Below are positions 21,192 to 32,828 of a stretch of DNA of 64,000 nt, piece by piece. Position 1 is the stretch's first letter. Each line of letters begins with the position of its first letter. The DNA lies in assembly GCA_014529385.2 (NCBI GenBank), contig CM043944.1, positions 55,597,768 to 55,661,767 of the forward strand, in the 5' to 3' direction. The notes under the pieces are model-generated. The model saw only the letters and a program-made list of their open reading frames with translations, searched no databases and was not told the origin of the DNA. This DNA is from Adiantum capillus-veneris (taxonomy: Eukaryota; Streptophyta; Polypodiopsida; Polypodiales; Pteridaceae). The translations under genes and the position numbers were made by a program.

Positions 21192-22770
21192 CTATGTTAG
21201 AAACTCCTCGCAGCCAATCTGCAACTCTTGAAAAAACTCCTTTGTGAAGGTGTGTCTTGTCTTTTTAGGATTCCTCAAACTTGGTTGCAAAGAAGCTTGA
21301 TCAATCTTTTCCCTATTGTTGGGTGGTAAGGGTGAATCTACTGGTTTCACCTTCTTTGCTACACTCTTGTAATTAGTTTCAACATGGCTTATGGGCCAAT
21401 TGTTTGCTTGAAACATTGATTTTCTTTAAAGACTTCTATGACTTGATACATTTCCACTGAGTATGCTTCCAAAACTTCATTCTCAAGCTACAAACTAGAC
21501 TCCATTATAGCATCAAGGTCACCCATAGTATCTACAAAAGAAACTTGCTCACACAAACCCAAAACATTTCTTGTAGGCTCTAACAACTCACTCTCTTTCA
21601 TGTCTATTTGTACATTATGTACATATTTATTCTCACATCTCTTCAAATCCTCAAGTTTTGTAAAACATATTGATCCATTCCTTGTTACTAAGGAGCCTGT
21701 AGAAAAAAATTCATCCATTTTTTAATCAGGCAAGATCCTTTTTTGTTATGTATCACTGCAATCCCACTTCACAATGGTACTTGGCAAAACCCATCATTTC
21801 CCTATGATCATGAAACTATTTACTTACCTTTGGCAAAGGGTGCTCTCAAAGATTGTCTCTATTTCTTTCATGATTCACACAAACAGTAAGAAACTGAACA
21901 TCATGCTTTCCATCTTTGTTTCTTATTCTAGCATATGTTGAACCATCATCCATTACTTGTGTTTCCATTCAAACTCCTACAATATAGGGCTGCCCCAAGA
22001 CGTATATGAAGATGTATCCTATACAAAGAAGTTTCGGTCAATTTTCACATCACCTATTGTCACCTTCACACTGGACATGCTGCTCACAATTCACTTGCAC
22101 ATGCTACTTACAATTCATAGGATGAATTGTTTGCCACTTTCACCATCCAACCATGATCATTATGTCCATTGTTCGTTTGCACTTGTTGTAGAGACACTTT
22201 GACATTTTGTTTATTTTTAAACCATGGTCACTCAAGGAAACAAATGGCTCTTCGAGATCACCTACCTTGACCAAAGTTTCTGTAGTAGCCCTTGCCCAGT
22301 GACTTTGTAAATAGTGGCCCCTAGGAATGGCTTCAACTTATTCATCAATCATTTGAAAAATGAATTGGCTTCACTCTCCCAGTGGATTGGTAGCATCCTA
22401 CCACACCTTCATCATCATCCTTATCTTGCAACTGCATCCCTTGTGTCTTCAAGGTTTCACCTTCAGCTTGTGGACGAGTAATCTCAACAAGAGTTTGCCT
22501 CTTTCTCTTTATGATGCAATGATCTCCTTATGGAATTCATGCTTTGCAATGCCAAGGACTTCTCCCAGAGTAAACTCAATCTTGCTATTTAAAATACTAT
22601 CCTCCAAGACCTTCTTTAAATTTGTAGAAACCTCAATATCATATTGTAGTTTACAAGTTGGGCCTTTTGGCTTACCTTTTGTTGGATATTTCTTCTTTCC
22701 TATTGTAGACTCCTCCATGAGTACTTCAAGTGGAGATGCTCCTTCTGTCGGGGGTGTTTGGGAAGGCATT
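21192..22770 (-). pseudogene. Linker/protease region of element F, poorly preserved
   Basis: Short minus-strand frames at 21192-21416, 21488-21718 and 22509-22769 lie between gag and RT, where protease should be. I do not see a clear D-S/T-G or DGG active site. The 22509-22769 piece includes GEVLGIAKHEFHKEII and a Pro/Glu-rich segment. The assignment is by position only. Confidence 0.4.
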
Positions 22771-22835
22771 AAGGCGCTTCTTCCCCCACTTCTAGAAGCT
22801 CTTTTTGATGTTCCTTCACTAGCATTCTCACATTT

Positions 22836-24149
22836 TCACTTCTCTTCTACAAATGCATCATTTTGTTGGCATCTTCTAATGTAGGAATGCACTGATAATG
22901 TGACCACTAGATCATTCCATCCTATTTTTAGGCAAATGCAATCCCCTACCTCATGTAGGATTTCCTTTGTAAGCGGTCCTTTCGTACAAAGTTCCACAAC
23001 ACTGGGCCACAACTTACCATCAGCATAGTCATGAAAAACTTGAAGCACTCAATCTTTGCTCCATAAGTAGTAGCCTCAACTATAGATACAACATGGTTAG
23101 AAGCCATATCCTCTACTAAATTTTGCATTCCTCCCTTCCCAAAGCTAGTTCTCAAGGGTAGACTTGCCTCCCTTGAGTGGATCTTACCATGCTTAAATAC
23201 CTCAACATATTTTCTTTAAGCATCATTAAAACTATCACAATCCCTTCTTACATGATCAATGCTATCACACCATATACATCTACAAACAAACCCTTCTTTG
23301 GTTTCTTGTCCTTGCCTTGAAAGTTGTGCTAATGGTTGTTCCTTTTCTTCAAGATTACAAGTTTTAGCTTTAATTTATGCATGCCTTTCACAATATCATC
23401 TAGCACAGGTTCATCAACTTTTGGAGCTAAATTAGAAGGTTTTACCATCTTTTCAGCCAGGGAGGTTGGGGTAGATATATTGACTACCATTCTGTCTCTT
23501 CTTCTTTACTGCTTTGCAAGTAGTGAGATAGCATTTTCAACATCATTCCAATTAGTCTTTAGTCCTTGCTCAGCATCTTTTTCTTCATGTAGAAGCTCCA
23601 AGTTCTCTTGAAGGTCTTTTCTTGCTGCTTGTAGGAAAAGCTTTATCTTTTTTTATTCTAGTCTGTCCTTTTTTGTCCTTGTTAGTTGAGAATAATGTCG
23701 CTCAAATTCCCTGAGAAACTCTATTAGAGAGAGTCCCTCCTTTGGCTTGGCTATCCATTCCAAAAATGTTCTTTTTGTCACTCACTCTAAATTTTTTATG
23801 AAATACTCCTTCTTTAAGGCCAATTTTAATGTTTCCTAGCTTGCCCCATGCCCTTCTCTAATTGATCTTACATGCTCTCTAATATTAGGAATCACAACCA
23901 ACTCAAATCTTTGTATCATCTCACCTTCTGGTACTTGATGCAGTTCCATTTCCTTCACAGATACTTTGTCACATCTTTCCCATCAAATTGATCCATTTTG
24001 TTGACAATGTCTTGAATAGCTTTGGTTGTTAAGACCTCTCATATTTTTGTAGCATTTTGATGTTGCATGAATGTGGAAAATGCTTGAAACATTTGCATTG
24101 TAGCCCAATCAAATTGCACACCATGTTGCTCTGTGCGATCACCCATTAC
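22836..24149 (-). pseudogene. gag: gag of element F with CCHC zinc knuckle
   Basis: Translation on the minus strand from ATG near 24149 gives MGDRTEQHGVQFDWATMQM, then gag-like sequence broken by stops (FLREFERHYSQL near 23720, EQGLKTNWNDVENAISLL near 23560). A zinc knuckle C-x2-C-x4-H-x4-C (RCIWCDSIDHVRRDC) lies at about 23240-23285. The remaining pieces toward 22836 are poorly preserved. Gag would package the RNA. Confidence 0.65.
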
Positions 24150-24198
24150 TCCCGTAAACTCTCACCCTGGCAGGTTCACATCGGGTTCATCAAAAATA

Positions 24199-25637
24199 TG
24201 TTGAGAAGTTAGCGTGCTTGCCAAGAAGGTATCGGACCTCTAACTGTGAGAGCTTCTGAGGAGTAGCTAAGGATTCACTCCATGAACTGTGGTGTTTGGT
24301 GAATACTTAAAGTGCAACCATAGAAGACTCTCTCACCCTATCATGTACACTATTTCTCACCCTCTCATGTACACATAGGACTCTCAAAATAAGCCAAGGA
24401 TGAAAACATCCCAGCTTTGATCATGTCTAATCAAGGTTAGGATAAAAGGGTTTATTAATGCATTTTTAGCGGCTCATATTTGGCTTTCAAAGATGTACAA
24501 AGATGTATATATTTTGCCTAGCAATTGGAATGAGTTGTGTATATAAGTCTTCATGGTTCATAATCAATCAAGACTCACCCTCTAGAGCAAAATAAATATG
24601 TGCACATCAAATGGGTTAGAATAATCCAGGAGTGGTAGAATAATGGGGAATGGAGAGAGAATAATTTATTGTAGTCTTTTAGGTCCAAAAAGAAATACAA
24701 TTCTTTCCTGGAAATGAATGTTTTGACTTAAGCACACGTTTACCCTAAGAGATTGTACATTATGGAAAGAGTGGAAAGTTGACTCGTGTGGGTCATTTAA
24801 GATAATATAAGCATAGAGAAAAGGATCTAGTTATGGCTGGTATAAGCTAGTGATAGAGGTAGATGCTTATGTAGAGAAAGATAGGTGATTATGGAGCAAG
24901 AGAGTTGGAGGGATAGATTAGCAAAGAATGTAAGGGAGAGAGAGATAGATTTGCTTAGAAAAGGAGATAAAGTTAGAGATATAGGCTGGATTAGAGATGA
25001 AAAACAAAACAGCAAGAAACCAACAAAACCTCAAAGTAAAATACATCTTACTTGGCAAACCCTGTGGGAGTTATTTGCCATTTTGTTGGAGAGAGAAGAA
25101 GAGAGACAACTTCAAGCCTTGATTGATGCACCAAGTTCAACTCCTTCTTTGATTAGAGTTGATCTTTCATTACAAGATTGGATAGTCTTCCTCAAGGAGC
25201 AAGTGTAGGCTTAAGATTATGTTTATGACTAAGTACAATTAGGCATTAATTCTCTCACTCTCTAATGAATGAATTTCAAGGGAGAAGAGGTCCTCTTTTA
25301 TAGGTGAAGGGAACCCCTAAGGGTTACAAAAGAAAGAGAGTATCCAGTGTGAATAGGAACTGGCAAAGTTTAAAATGGGTTCTTGGCTTATGTGGGCAGA
25401 CTAGGGTCCACCATTTTGAGCATATCAGTGCTATTGATGCTCTTTCCCATAGTACTTTCTAGCGGTAAATTAAGAATATCTTACCCTTGAGATAAATAGT
25501 AGGATGAGATAGAAAGCTTATTTTTGTACTTAGATATATATATATGTACATTATGGGAAATGTACTCATGCATCTAAAAAATCACAAAATAAATCTCTTG
25601 GTACTTGTTTCCACCATGAGTGTGCCACAACACGATA
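24199..25637 (-). repeat. 5' LTR of element F
   Basis: On the minus strand the LTR starts at 25637 and has a TATA box (CCTATAAAAG, plus coordinates 25295-25304). It runs through pyrimidine-rich R/U5 to a probable end near 24199, just before the gag leader. Only the first ~210 bases have a partner at the 3' end. The inner boundary is uncertain because no convincing primer site was found. The plus-strand ORF at 24885-25208 (107 codons, highly charged) lies antisense within it and has no recognisable domain. Confidence 0.55.
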
Positions 25638-26302
<665 letters not shown>

Positions 26303-26539
26303 TCACGTACACAGAAGACACAGAGATTGAATAATTAAATAGTCTCCTTTTAGGATTACAAAACTTTGACTTTTATACATTCCTCTTGAGAGGTACATTC
26401 TCATAAAAAATATCTATCGAAATTAAATATTACAAAAATGGGTGTTTTCTCTTAGTGTTCCTCAAGTCAACACACTACCTTGACTGGAACCATAGGTTCA
26501 TTGTCTAAGGACCTATTTGGTAGGACATATACTATATTG

Positions 26540-27540
26540 ATTGCCAATTTGTTTATTTGCAGAATTCCTAGGACAATCCTCTAGATAGTGTCCACCTTTT
26601 TTCCCACATTGCATGCAGTAAGCCTCAATTGGACTCACATTCTCATCAGGCTCTGGACAATCAATTTTCAATGATACATCCACATTTATGGAAATTCTTC
26701 ACTCTTGGTTTTGGCATTTGTTTTACCATGGGTGGCCAATCTCCCTAGTTTGCAATAAATGAAACCGGTGCAACCTCTCAAGGTGCGTGATAGATTGGTT
26801 CTACCATGGTAGTTTGCGGTTGGGTATAGCATTCCTCCTCAACTACCATAGTTGATGAACAAGCCTCATTATAAGGTGTGACTAGTACTATGGCCTACTC
26901 TTCTACTTGTCCTTCAAGATGCATCTACTCACTGTCACAACATTATTTCCTAGCAAGCTTGGTTGTTGTTGGCCTAGCATTGGCTGAGGCCTCTCCGTAG
27001 CCATGGGTGGTTTCTGCATTTGTCCCATGTTAGGTAGATACCTATACATAAATTGTCCTTTCCGTCTCATCGGCACATATTGGACATTTCCATTGTATTT
27101 TGGTTGACAATAGCACTCTATGGTCTCAAGGTTAATCCATTTATCTTTGATGGCACACCACTTAGATGGCCTTGCTGGTCCCATGGGTTGCCCTTGCGGT
27201 GGACCTTTTTGTATCTCTCTCATTGGCATCCTCTGCATGTTGTTCATCATGTCATTCATGCGCTTGTGCATATCCTCTATGGCATTCATTGGAGTAGCCA
27301 ATGTGGGTCCTACCTATGCTAGCATAGTAGAGATGGCTTGCTCACTTTGGTATCCTTACCAGTGTTTTCTTCATTGAATATCTCACAATTGTCCCCCAAG
27401 TCTATAGCATCTAGGATGCATGATTCTAGGGTGATATGTCTCTTATTGTACAAAATAGCATGCAACTCTTTGTTGAGTAAGCCTTCTAGAAACAATGAGA
27501 CAAGTCTCTCCTCAGTTGAATTTCCAAATCTGGACAAATG
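26540..27540 (-). pseudogene. Minus-strand gag fragment with zinc knuckle
   Basis: The minus strand encodes, from 27537 down: GNSTEERLVSLFLEGLLNKEL (gag core-like), a Met/Pro/Gln-rich stretch (26903-27301) starting MATPMNAIEDMHKRMNDMM, and a knuckle C-x2-C-x4-H-x4-C (YCMQCGKKGGHYLEDC) at about 26565-26612. The parts are in different frames with stops. It belongs to a retrotransposon distinct from F. No pol was found downstream, so it is a fragment. Confidence 0.65.
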
Positions 27541-27734
27541 CTGATGTAATGTCTCATCCTACTTACAGAGTCTCTTATAGAATCCCCTTGTTTTTGTTTA
27601 AAGCTATAGATTTGTGTTGTTGTATTGTGCTTGATTTACTTATTTCAACATGTAGAAACTAATTTTTTATCCAAGATCAATAGATTTGTAATAGATCCAT
27701 GAGGTATGGTCTGAAACAATGTCATCGAAGTCAA

Positions 27735-27990
27735 CTAGTCTGCGTTTATGGTTATGCTCAACACCTAGTCTTCTAGTTGGTGGTCCTTTATTTACGCCTT
27801 CAAACCACTTGATTGGTGATGGTGAATCATTGGCCCCTCTTCTAGCTGGTCTGACTCTATAGTTATGCTTAGCACATGCTCTTCTAGTTGGTCTAACTCT
27901 ACAATTATACTTAGCACCCACTCTGCTAGTTGTTGGTGGTACTCCGTCTAGGCCTTCAAACTAGTTCATTGGTAATGGTGACACATTGGG
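27735..27990 (-). repeat. Imperfect tandem repeat, possibly coding on the minus strand
   Basis: Units such as CTTCTAGTTGGTCTGACTCT and TATAGTTATGCTTAGCAC recur at about 27750, 27835, 27880 and 27925. On the minus strand they read as repeats like KHNYRVRPARRGANDSPSP in an 84-codon ORF (27667-27921). Function is unknown. Confidence 0.45.
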
Positions 27991-28060
27991 CCCTCTTTTG
28001 GAGTGGGTGAAACACGTTTTTTTCCTGATTTGTAGTGGTTTCTATGACTCTCACCCCATT

Positions 28061-28540
28061 TGTAATGGAATTGATATTTCCATTAATTATTATAGCTTAC
28101 AGGTAGAAAAGGCTTGACCGAGCTAGGCCTACGCATACGGAAATATATTTCATGTATTATTCGAGTGCTCTTTATGAGCTTCGGCCATTTATGACCGGCC
28201 GGCCAATTTGTACTCACAATTGACCATTTAAGAAATCTATAAAACAAATACGTGTAAGAGGGAAATGGTCACTCTTGCACGGGGGGAGATTGCACCCAGT
28301 GCTTGTGTCTTCTTCTCTTCTCTCCTCCCTCCTCTCTCACTGTGCTCGCATAGCACTCCGCTCTAGGAGGTGCACCTGCACGTCTTCTTTCGCTTTCGCC
28401 CGCTCTCTGTCTCTCTCTGTTCGTATTGTGCTCGATTATGGATTTGTGCGAGTCGACAGGTACGTAGATTTACTCGTTTATATCTTGCTATGTGCTATTT
28501 TGAGTATTTTGCAGGGCTCTCTACGCCTCCGACTGTAGCA
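28061..28540 (+). repeat. 5' LTR of element G
   Basis: A 480-bp LTR includes the internal palindrome GGCCGGCC near 28198, a TATA-like CTATAAAAC (28238-28246), the pyrimidine-rich stretch TCTTCTCTTCTCTCCTCCCT, and ends GACTGTAGCA. It matches 30544-31151 closely apart from a 129-bp duplication there. Confidence 0.85.
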
Positions 28541-28541
28541 G

Positions 28542-28552
28542 TGGTATCATAG
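28542..28552 (+). other. Primer binding site of element G
   Basis: TGGTATCATAG one base after the LTR resembles the common plant initiator-Met site TGGTATCAGAGC. It differs from the TTGGTGCCCCC site used by elements A, C, D and H, so G is a separate family. Confidence 0.7.
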
Positions 28553-29262
28553 TTGTGGCTATGCGATGATGACTATGGAGATTATGGTGAACAAAGATAA
28601 GTCATGCTTAAGTACACTTAATTTTTCTTGTTCAAAATTAGAGGTACGTGATTATTATAAACCTCCTCGCATCGCAAGTATTTCAAATTGTTTAAAGATA
28701 TTGGATGTTCTTTTTTGTGATTCATCGAATATCTGTACAAATAGGATAAATAAGTATAGTCTAGAGCACGATATTCGTTAATATGATGCATACGTTCGAA
28801 TTCAAGTACGGAAAGAAAGAGATTAGGCTATCATATTGTTTACCCGGGGCGGTCACTTTTTAGAATGTGTATGATATCACGTGAGTTAACCGGAGAGGAT
28901 TATTAAAAGACCAAAATGTATAAAAATGTATACATACAGAGGGGGGTGGGGGTTTTTTAAATAGGCTCACAATGTAAGTATAGTATGTATATTGGGGTAT
29001 TATTAATTACCTCACGCACGTGATATAGGGGTCTTTTGATAAGTGACTGCCTCAGGATTGTTTATATAGTTAAGCCTAAGATGGTCAATCTATCAGTATT
29101 GGAAGGTTGATTAGTTTCCTTCGGGCTACGAGAAGAAGAAGAATTCCCGATAGCTTGTTGTAGGAATACACCCGAGAGACCTTGGGAGTGTCCGAGTGAA
29201 GAAGAAAAAGGGAGGAGACCACCATCTCTTAACTTAGTGGGAACGACCTCAACTTACTTTTG

Positions 29263-29596
29263 GCACGTGCAGGCACACCTCCTAGAGCGGAGTGCTATGC
29301 CGGCACAATGAGAGAGAAAAGAAGAGAGGAGAGAAGAATGAGACGGACACTGGGTGCAATCTCCCCCCGTGCAAGAGTGACCATCTCCCTCTTGCACGAA
29401 TTTCATTTATAGATTTCTTAAATGGTCAAATTGGTTACAAACTGGCCGGGCCGGCCATAAATGGCCAAAGCTCATAAAAGAGCACTTGAATAATAACATG
29501 TACATAAAATATAATATCCTTTTACAATAGCCTAGCTCGGTCAAGCCTTTTCCACCTGTCAGGTGCAATAAATAGTAAAATATCAATTCCATAACA
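29263..29596 (-). repeat. Inverted truncated LTR copy inside element G
   Basis: On the minus strand, from 29596 (TGTTATGG) to about 29263, this repeats the first ~330 bases of the G LTR. It includes GGCCGG, the TATA-like CTATAAATG and the AGATTGCACCCAGTG block. It is preceded, also inverted, by the G 3' internal end with its purine tract (CGGAGAGGTA). It is more diverged from the outer LTRs than they are from each other. Confidence 0.75.
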
Positions 29597-29923
29597 TACC
29601 TCTCCGCTGGAAAGCAATTATCTGCAAACAATACTTGTCAAAAACAATGATTAGAAATCTGTATCAAATAGTCAAAGAAAATTCCATAAAATTAAGACAA
29701 CATTGCTTATGCCTGCCATCATCCACATACTACCTATTCTAGTGTCCCATACCACTAGAATAAGGAGTTTGTGTCATACCCTGACAAATCAAGATATCAT
29801 TGGTCACACTCATCATACAATAATCAATTCTCATCAATCTCAAGATCAATTCTATAAATACTGTCGTGACAGAAAATCATCATATATCCATTCCAATTCC
29901 AATGCAAAATATTTGCCCATTTT

Positions 29924-30110
29924 GTATCTACACACAGATTCTCTGATTTAGGCAGTGTGTAGATACTCATCTTGGTGCAGATCCGCCGATTTAGGCAGCA
30001 CATGGATACATTGCAAATTACTAATTTTAACACAATATCATATGTAGATTCGCCGATTTAGGCAGCACGTCTTATTGGTGTAGACTCGCCGGTTGAGGCA
30101 ACACCGCTCA
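29924..30110. repeat. Four short repeats with conserved loop and varying stems
   Basis: AGATTCGCCGATTTAGGCA-like sequence occurs at about 29936, 29980, 30047 and 30082. The first is enclosed by a perfect 12-bp stem, GTATCTACACAC (29924-29935) with GTGTGTAGATAC (29955-29966). The second is enclosed by GTGC/GCAC and the fourth by GGTGT/ACACC. The third has no good stem. Confidence 0.6.
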
Positions 30111-30543
30111 CAAAATCATGTTACAGTGGCTGGCCACCACTGACCGGTACGATTTTGATACCGGGTACACAAATTAAAGGATATTTGAAATTGAATTTGA
30201 AATGGATCATTTGATTTGGATTTGGAATGGATATATGTTGATTTCCTATCGCGATAGTATTGAACTTGAGAATGATGAGAATCGAATTATTGAATGATGA
30301 GTGTGACCAATGATATCCTAATTCATCAGGGTATGACATATACTGCTTATTTTAGTGGTATGGGACACTAAATAGGTAGTATGTGGATGACAGCAGGCAT
30401 AAGCAATGTTATTTCATTTCATAATTTTTTTATTTTTCAATGTGCTATTTTTGACACAGAATACTAATCACTATTTTTTACAAGTATGGTTTGCAGATTT
30501 TTATCTTCGCAACTGAGGACAGTTGCTTTCCAACGGAGAGGTA

Positions 30544-31151
30544 TGTAATGGAATTGATGTTTCTATTAATTATTGTAGCTGACAGGTAGAAAAGGCTTGA
30601 CCGAGCTAGGCCTACGCATACGGAATATATTTCATGTATTATTCAAGTGCTGTTTATGAGCTTCGGCCATTTATGACCGGCCGGCCAATTTGTACTCACA
30701 ATTGTAGCTGACAGGTAGAAAAGGCTTGACTGAGCTAGGCCTACGCATACGGAAATATATTTCATGTATTATTCAAGTGCTCTTTATGAGCTTCGGCCAT
30801 TTATGACTGGCCGGCCAATTTGTACTCACAATTGACCATTTAAGAAATCTATAAAACAAATACATGTAAGAGGAAAATGGTCACTCTTGCACGGGGGGGA
30901 TTGCACCCAGTGCTTGTGTCTTCTTCTCTTCTCTCCTCCTTCCTCTCTCACCGTGCTCGCGTAGCACTCTGCTCTAGGAGGTGCGCATGCACGTGTTCTT
31001 TCGCTCTCGCCCGCTCTCTGTCTCTCTCTTTTCGTATTGTGCTCGATTATGGATTTTTGCGAGTCAACAGGTACGTAGATTTATTCGTTTATATCTTGAT
31101 ATGTGCTATTTTGAGTATTTTTCAAGGCTCTCTACACCTCCGACTATAGCA
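30544..31151 (+). repeat. 3' LTR of element G with internal 129-bp tandem duplication
   Basis: It is the same as 28061-28540, except that a segment beginning ATTGTAGCTGACAGG at 30572 repeats at 30701, a 129-bp period. The duplicated unit contains the GGCCGGCC palindrome. The two duplicate units are nearly identical, so the duplication is recent. Confidence 0.85.
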
Positions 31152-32828
31152 CAATTCTCATCATTAAATTGGCTTTCTTGTATTGCACTGCCACATTGAT
31201 TGGCCATTAAATCAAAAGATCTCTCTATTGGTCCAAATTTTTATTCCGTTTCAGGCTCCCATACCCATGATCATATCCTTGATTGAGTGGCCCTGATATT
31301 TGGCCTATTCAAACTCTTTTGAACTCATCATAGCCAAGTTATTGTTATAACAATCGCTAAAGAGGTGTACGGGAAGGTTTGTTGACCCTTATCCCTAATC
31401 TTGAAGACATACATGATTTTCAAGGATGTTAGTTACCCTGGTTTGTGTGAGATATTCAAAGAAAATTTGTTACGTTATTGCCCCCCAACAATAAACTCCA
31501 AGTATTGGGTTATTAGTCGGTATGCGCTTTAGATATTTGACATCTACTTGGTCATACCCCTATAACTCTAACAATGGTGGTCCATTTTTATTGGTCATGT
31601 TTGAAATCAATGTATCGGCTTCCAAACCCCATTTGTCTATAGTTTTTGGATCCCCAATTTTAGATGATGCACTCCATTTTGATCCATGTAGAAGATTTCT
31701 TGCTTGTTGGCTTTAACCTCCTCTTCAAACTTGGTCGATTGTGTGGTCATCAATTCTAACCACATACTCCTCATTAGGGTCCATATAAATTTGAGCCCTA
31801 TGGTTGTTGGTCTTGTATAAGGTTAATATGTGTTTAAATTTGAGAGAGATTCCAATATCTCAGTGTAGAAAAGGAAGACATCTATGAACCAGAGTTAGAG
31901 TAAGTGCGAGGAAGTTATTCAACTATGGTCTCTAATGGTCCCCTTTGGTTTATGCTCTCCTCAGTATATACTTTGCTCTTAGTTTCTTGATTATATCCTT
32001 GATTTTCTATGATACTACCTGATCTAAGGTACGTAAAGACCCAAAATTCTCAATAAAATAAATACATGGCCTTTAGAACCAATACCAATCCATTTCAACT
32101 GTTGCAATTCCAATTTGGCTATCACTCAGCTAAATCTCCACCACTCTTGTACAATCAACATTATACAAGTCAATCTATTATCCTCAAATATGTACAAGGA
32201 CTTCTAGCCCAAAATTTTTAGCTTCAATTCTACAAATAAGCTAAAGGACTAATCTGCAAAACTCAATTCCTACGAACCCAATTTTTAGTAGCAAGCAATG
32301 TCCAAACGACTCCAAATTTTTCAAGCTACCTATATTATAGGTCTAGTCAAATTGATAATTAACAAATGTCAAAAATGGCTCTTTGGATAGTAAAAGATAA
32401 TAATCGTGAGCAATATCTATTGGGCCAAAAATCTCTTTCTTTTGCTAATCCCCACTAGTTGACACTAGTTTGATAATGTAATAGGACATAAAAGTGTACT
32501 TTTAGGGTTTTGAAAAAGAAAATTAATACTCCTTGTTTATGTGTGAAGTTTCAAGCATCCTTACATAACCTTGATGCTAAGAACCTGTCATAAAATTTAA
32601 TATCCAACTTTTTGAAATGATTTTCTCATCTTAAACTTGACATTTGAAATGAGAGGATAATGATAACAAGACTTAGAATATTAATATGTGATGCTAGGCT
32701 TATCTCAATAAGGGACCAATAGGAGAGGTAATCTATCAAAGATCAATGTGAACTCAATGAAGCTTGAAATGGCCTTAGGGTAAGCTTCATTAAGCCTCCA
32801 AAAGTATATCACTGCTAAAGTTCATTGA
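31152..32828. other. Non-coding region, nothing recognised
   Basis: AT-rich sequence without long ORFs, known motifs or obvious repeats. Broken coding fragments of an old element cannot be excluded. Confidence 0.4.

Larger units (their letters stand above)
18019..25637 (-). mobile_element. Element F: old minus-strand Ty3/Gypsy retrotransposon with truncated 3' LTR
   Basis: On the minus strand the order is 5' LTR (about 25637-24199), gag (ATG near 24149), zinc knuckle, RT, RNase H, integrase, polypurine tract (18243-18230) and an LTR fragment (18229-18019). The two LTR ends match over about 210 bases (18019-18229 and 25429-25637), including the run GATAAATAGTAGGATGAGAT. The 3' LTR stops there and unrelated sequence follows, so it is truncated. 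No target duplication is visible. All coding regions contain many stops and shifts, so it is the oldest fairly complete element here. Confidence 0.75.
29263..30995. repeat. Long inverted repeat (about 650-bp arms)
   Basis: Left arm 29263-29905 is the diverged reverse complement of right arm about 30215-30995; the right arm is longer by the 129-bp duplication. The spacer (29906-30214) holds the four loop repeats. A transcript through this could fold into long double-stranded RNA. Confidence 0.7.
28061..31151 (+). mobile_element. Element G: non-coding LTR element with iMet-like primer site
   Basis: LTRs at 28061-28540 and 30544-31151 start TGTAATGG and end TAGCA. They bracket a 2-kb interior with a primer site (28542) and a purine tract before the 3' LTR (GGAGAGGTA, 30535-30543). 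The flanks read CCATT before and CAATT after, a possible 5-bp duplication with one change. The interior has no retroviral protein motif, so it resembles a non-autonomous LARD/TRIM-like element. It also holds an inverted, truncated LTR copy, giving a long hairpin (29263-30995). Confidence 0.8.

Noticed and set aside
24885-25208. 107-codon charged plus-strand ORF
   Set aside because: It is antisense to element F's 5' LTR and has no recognised domain; purine-rich composition likely explains it.
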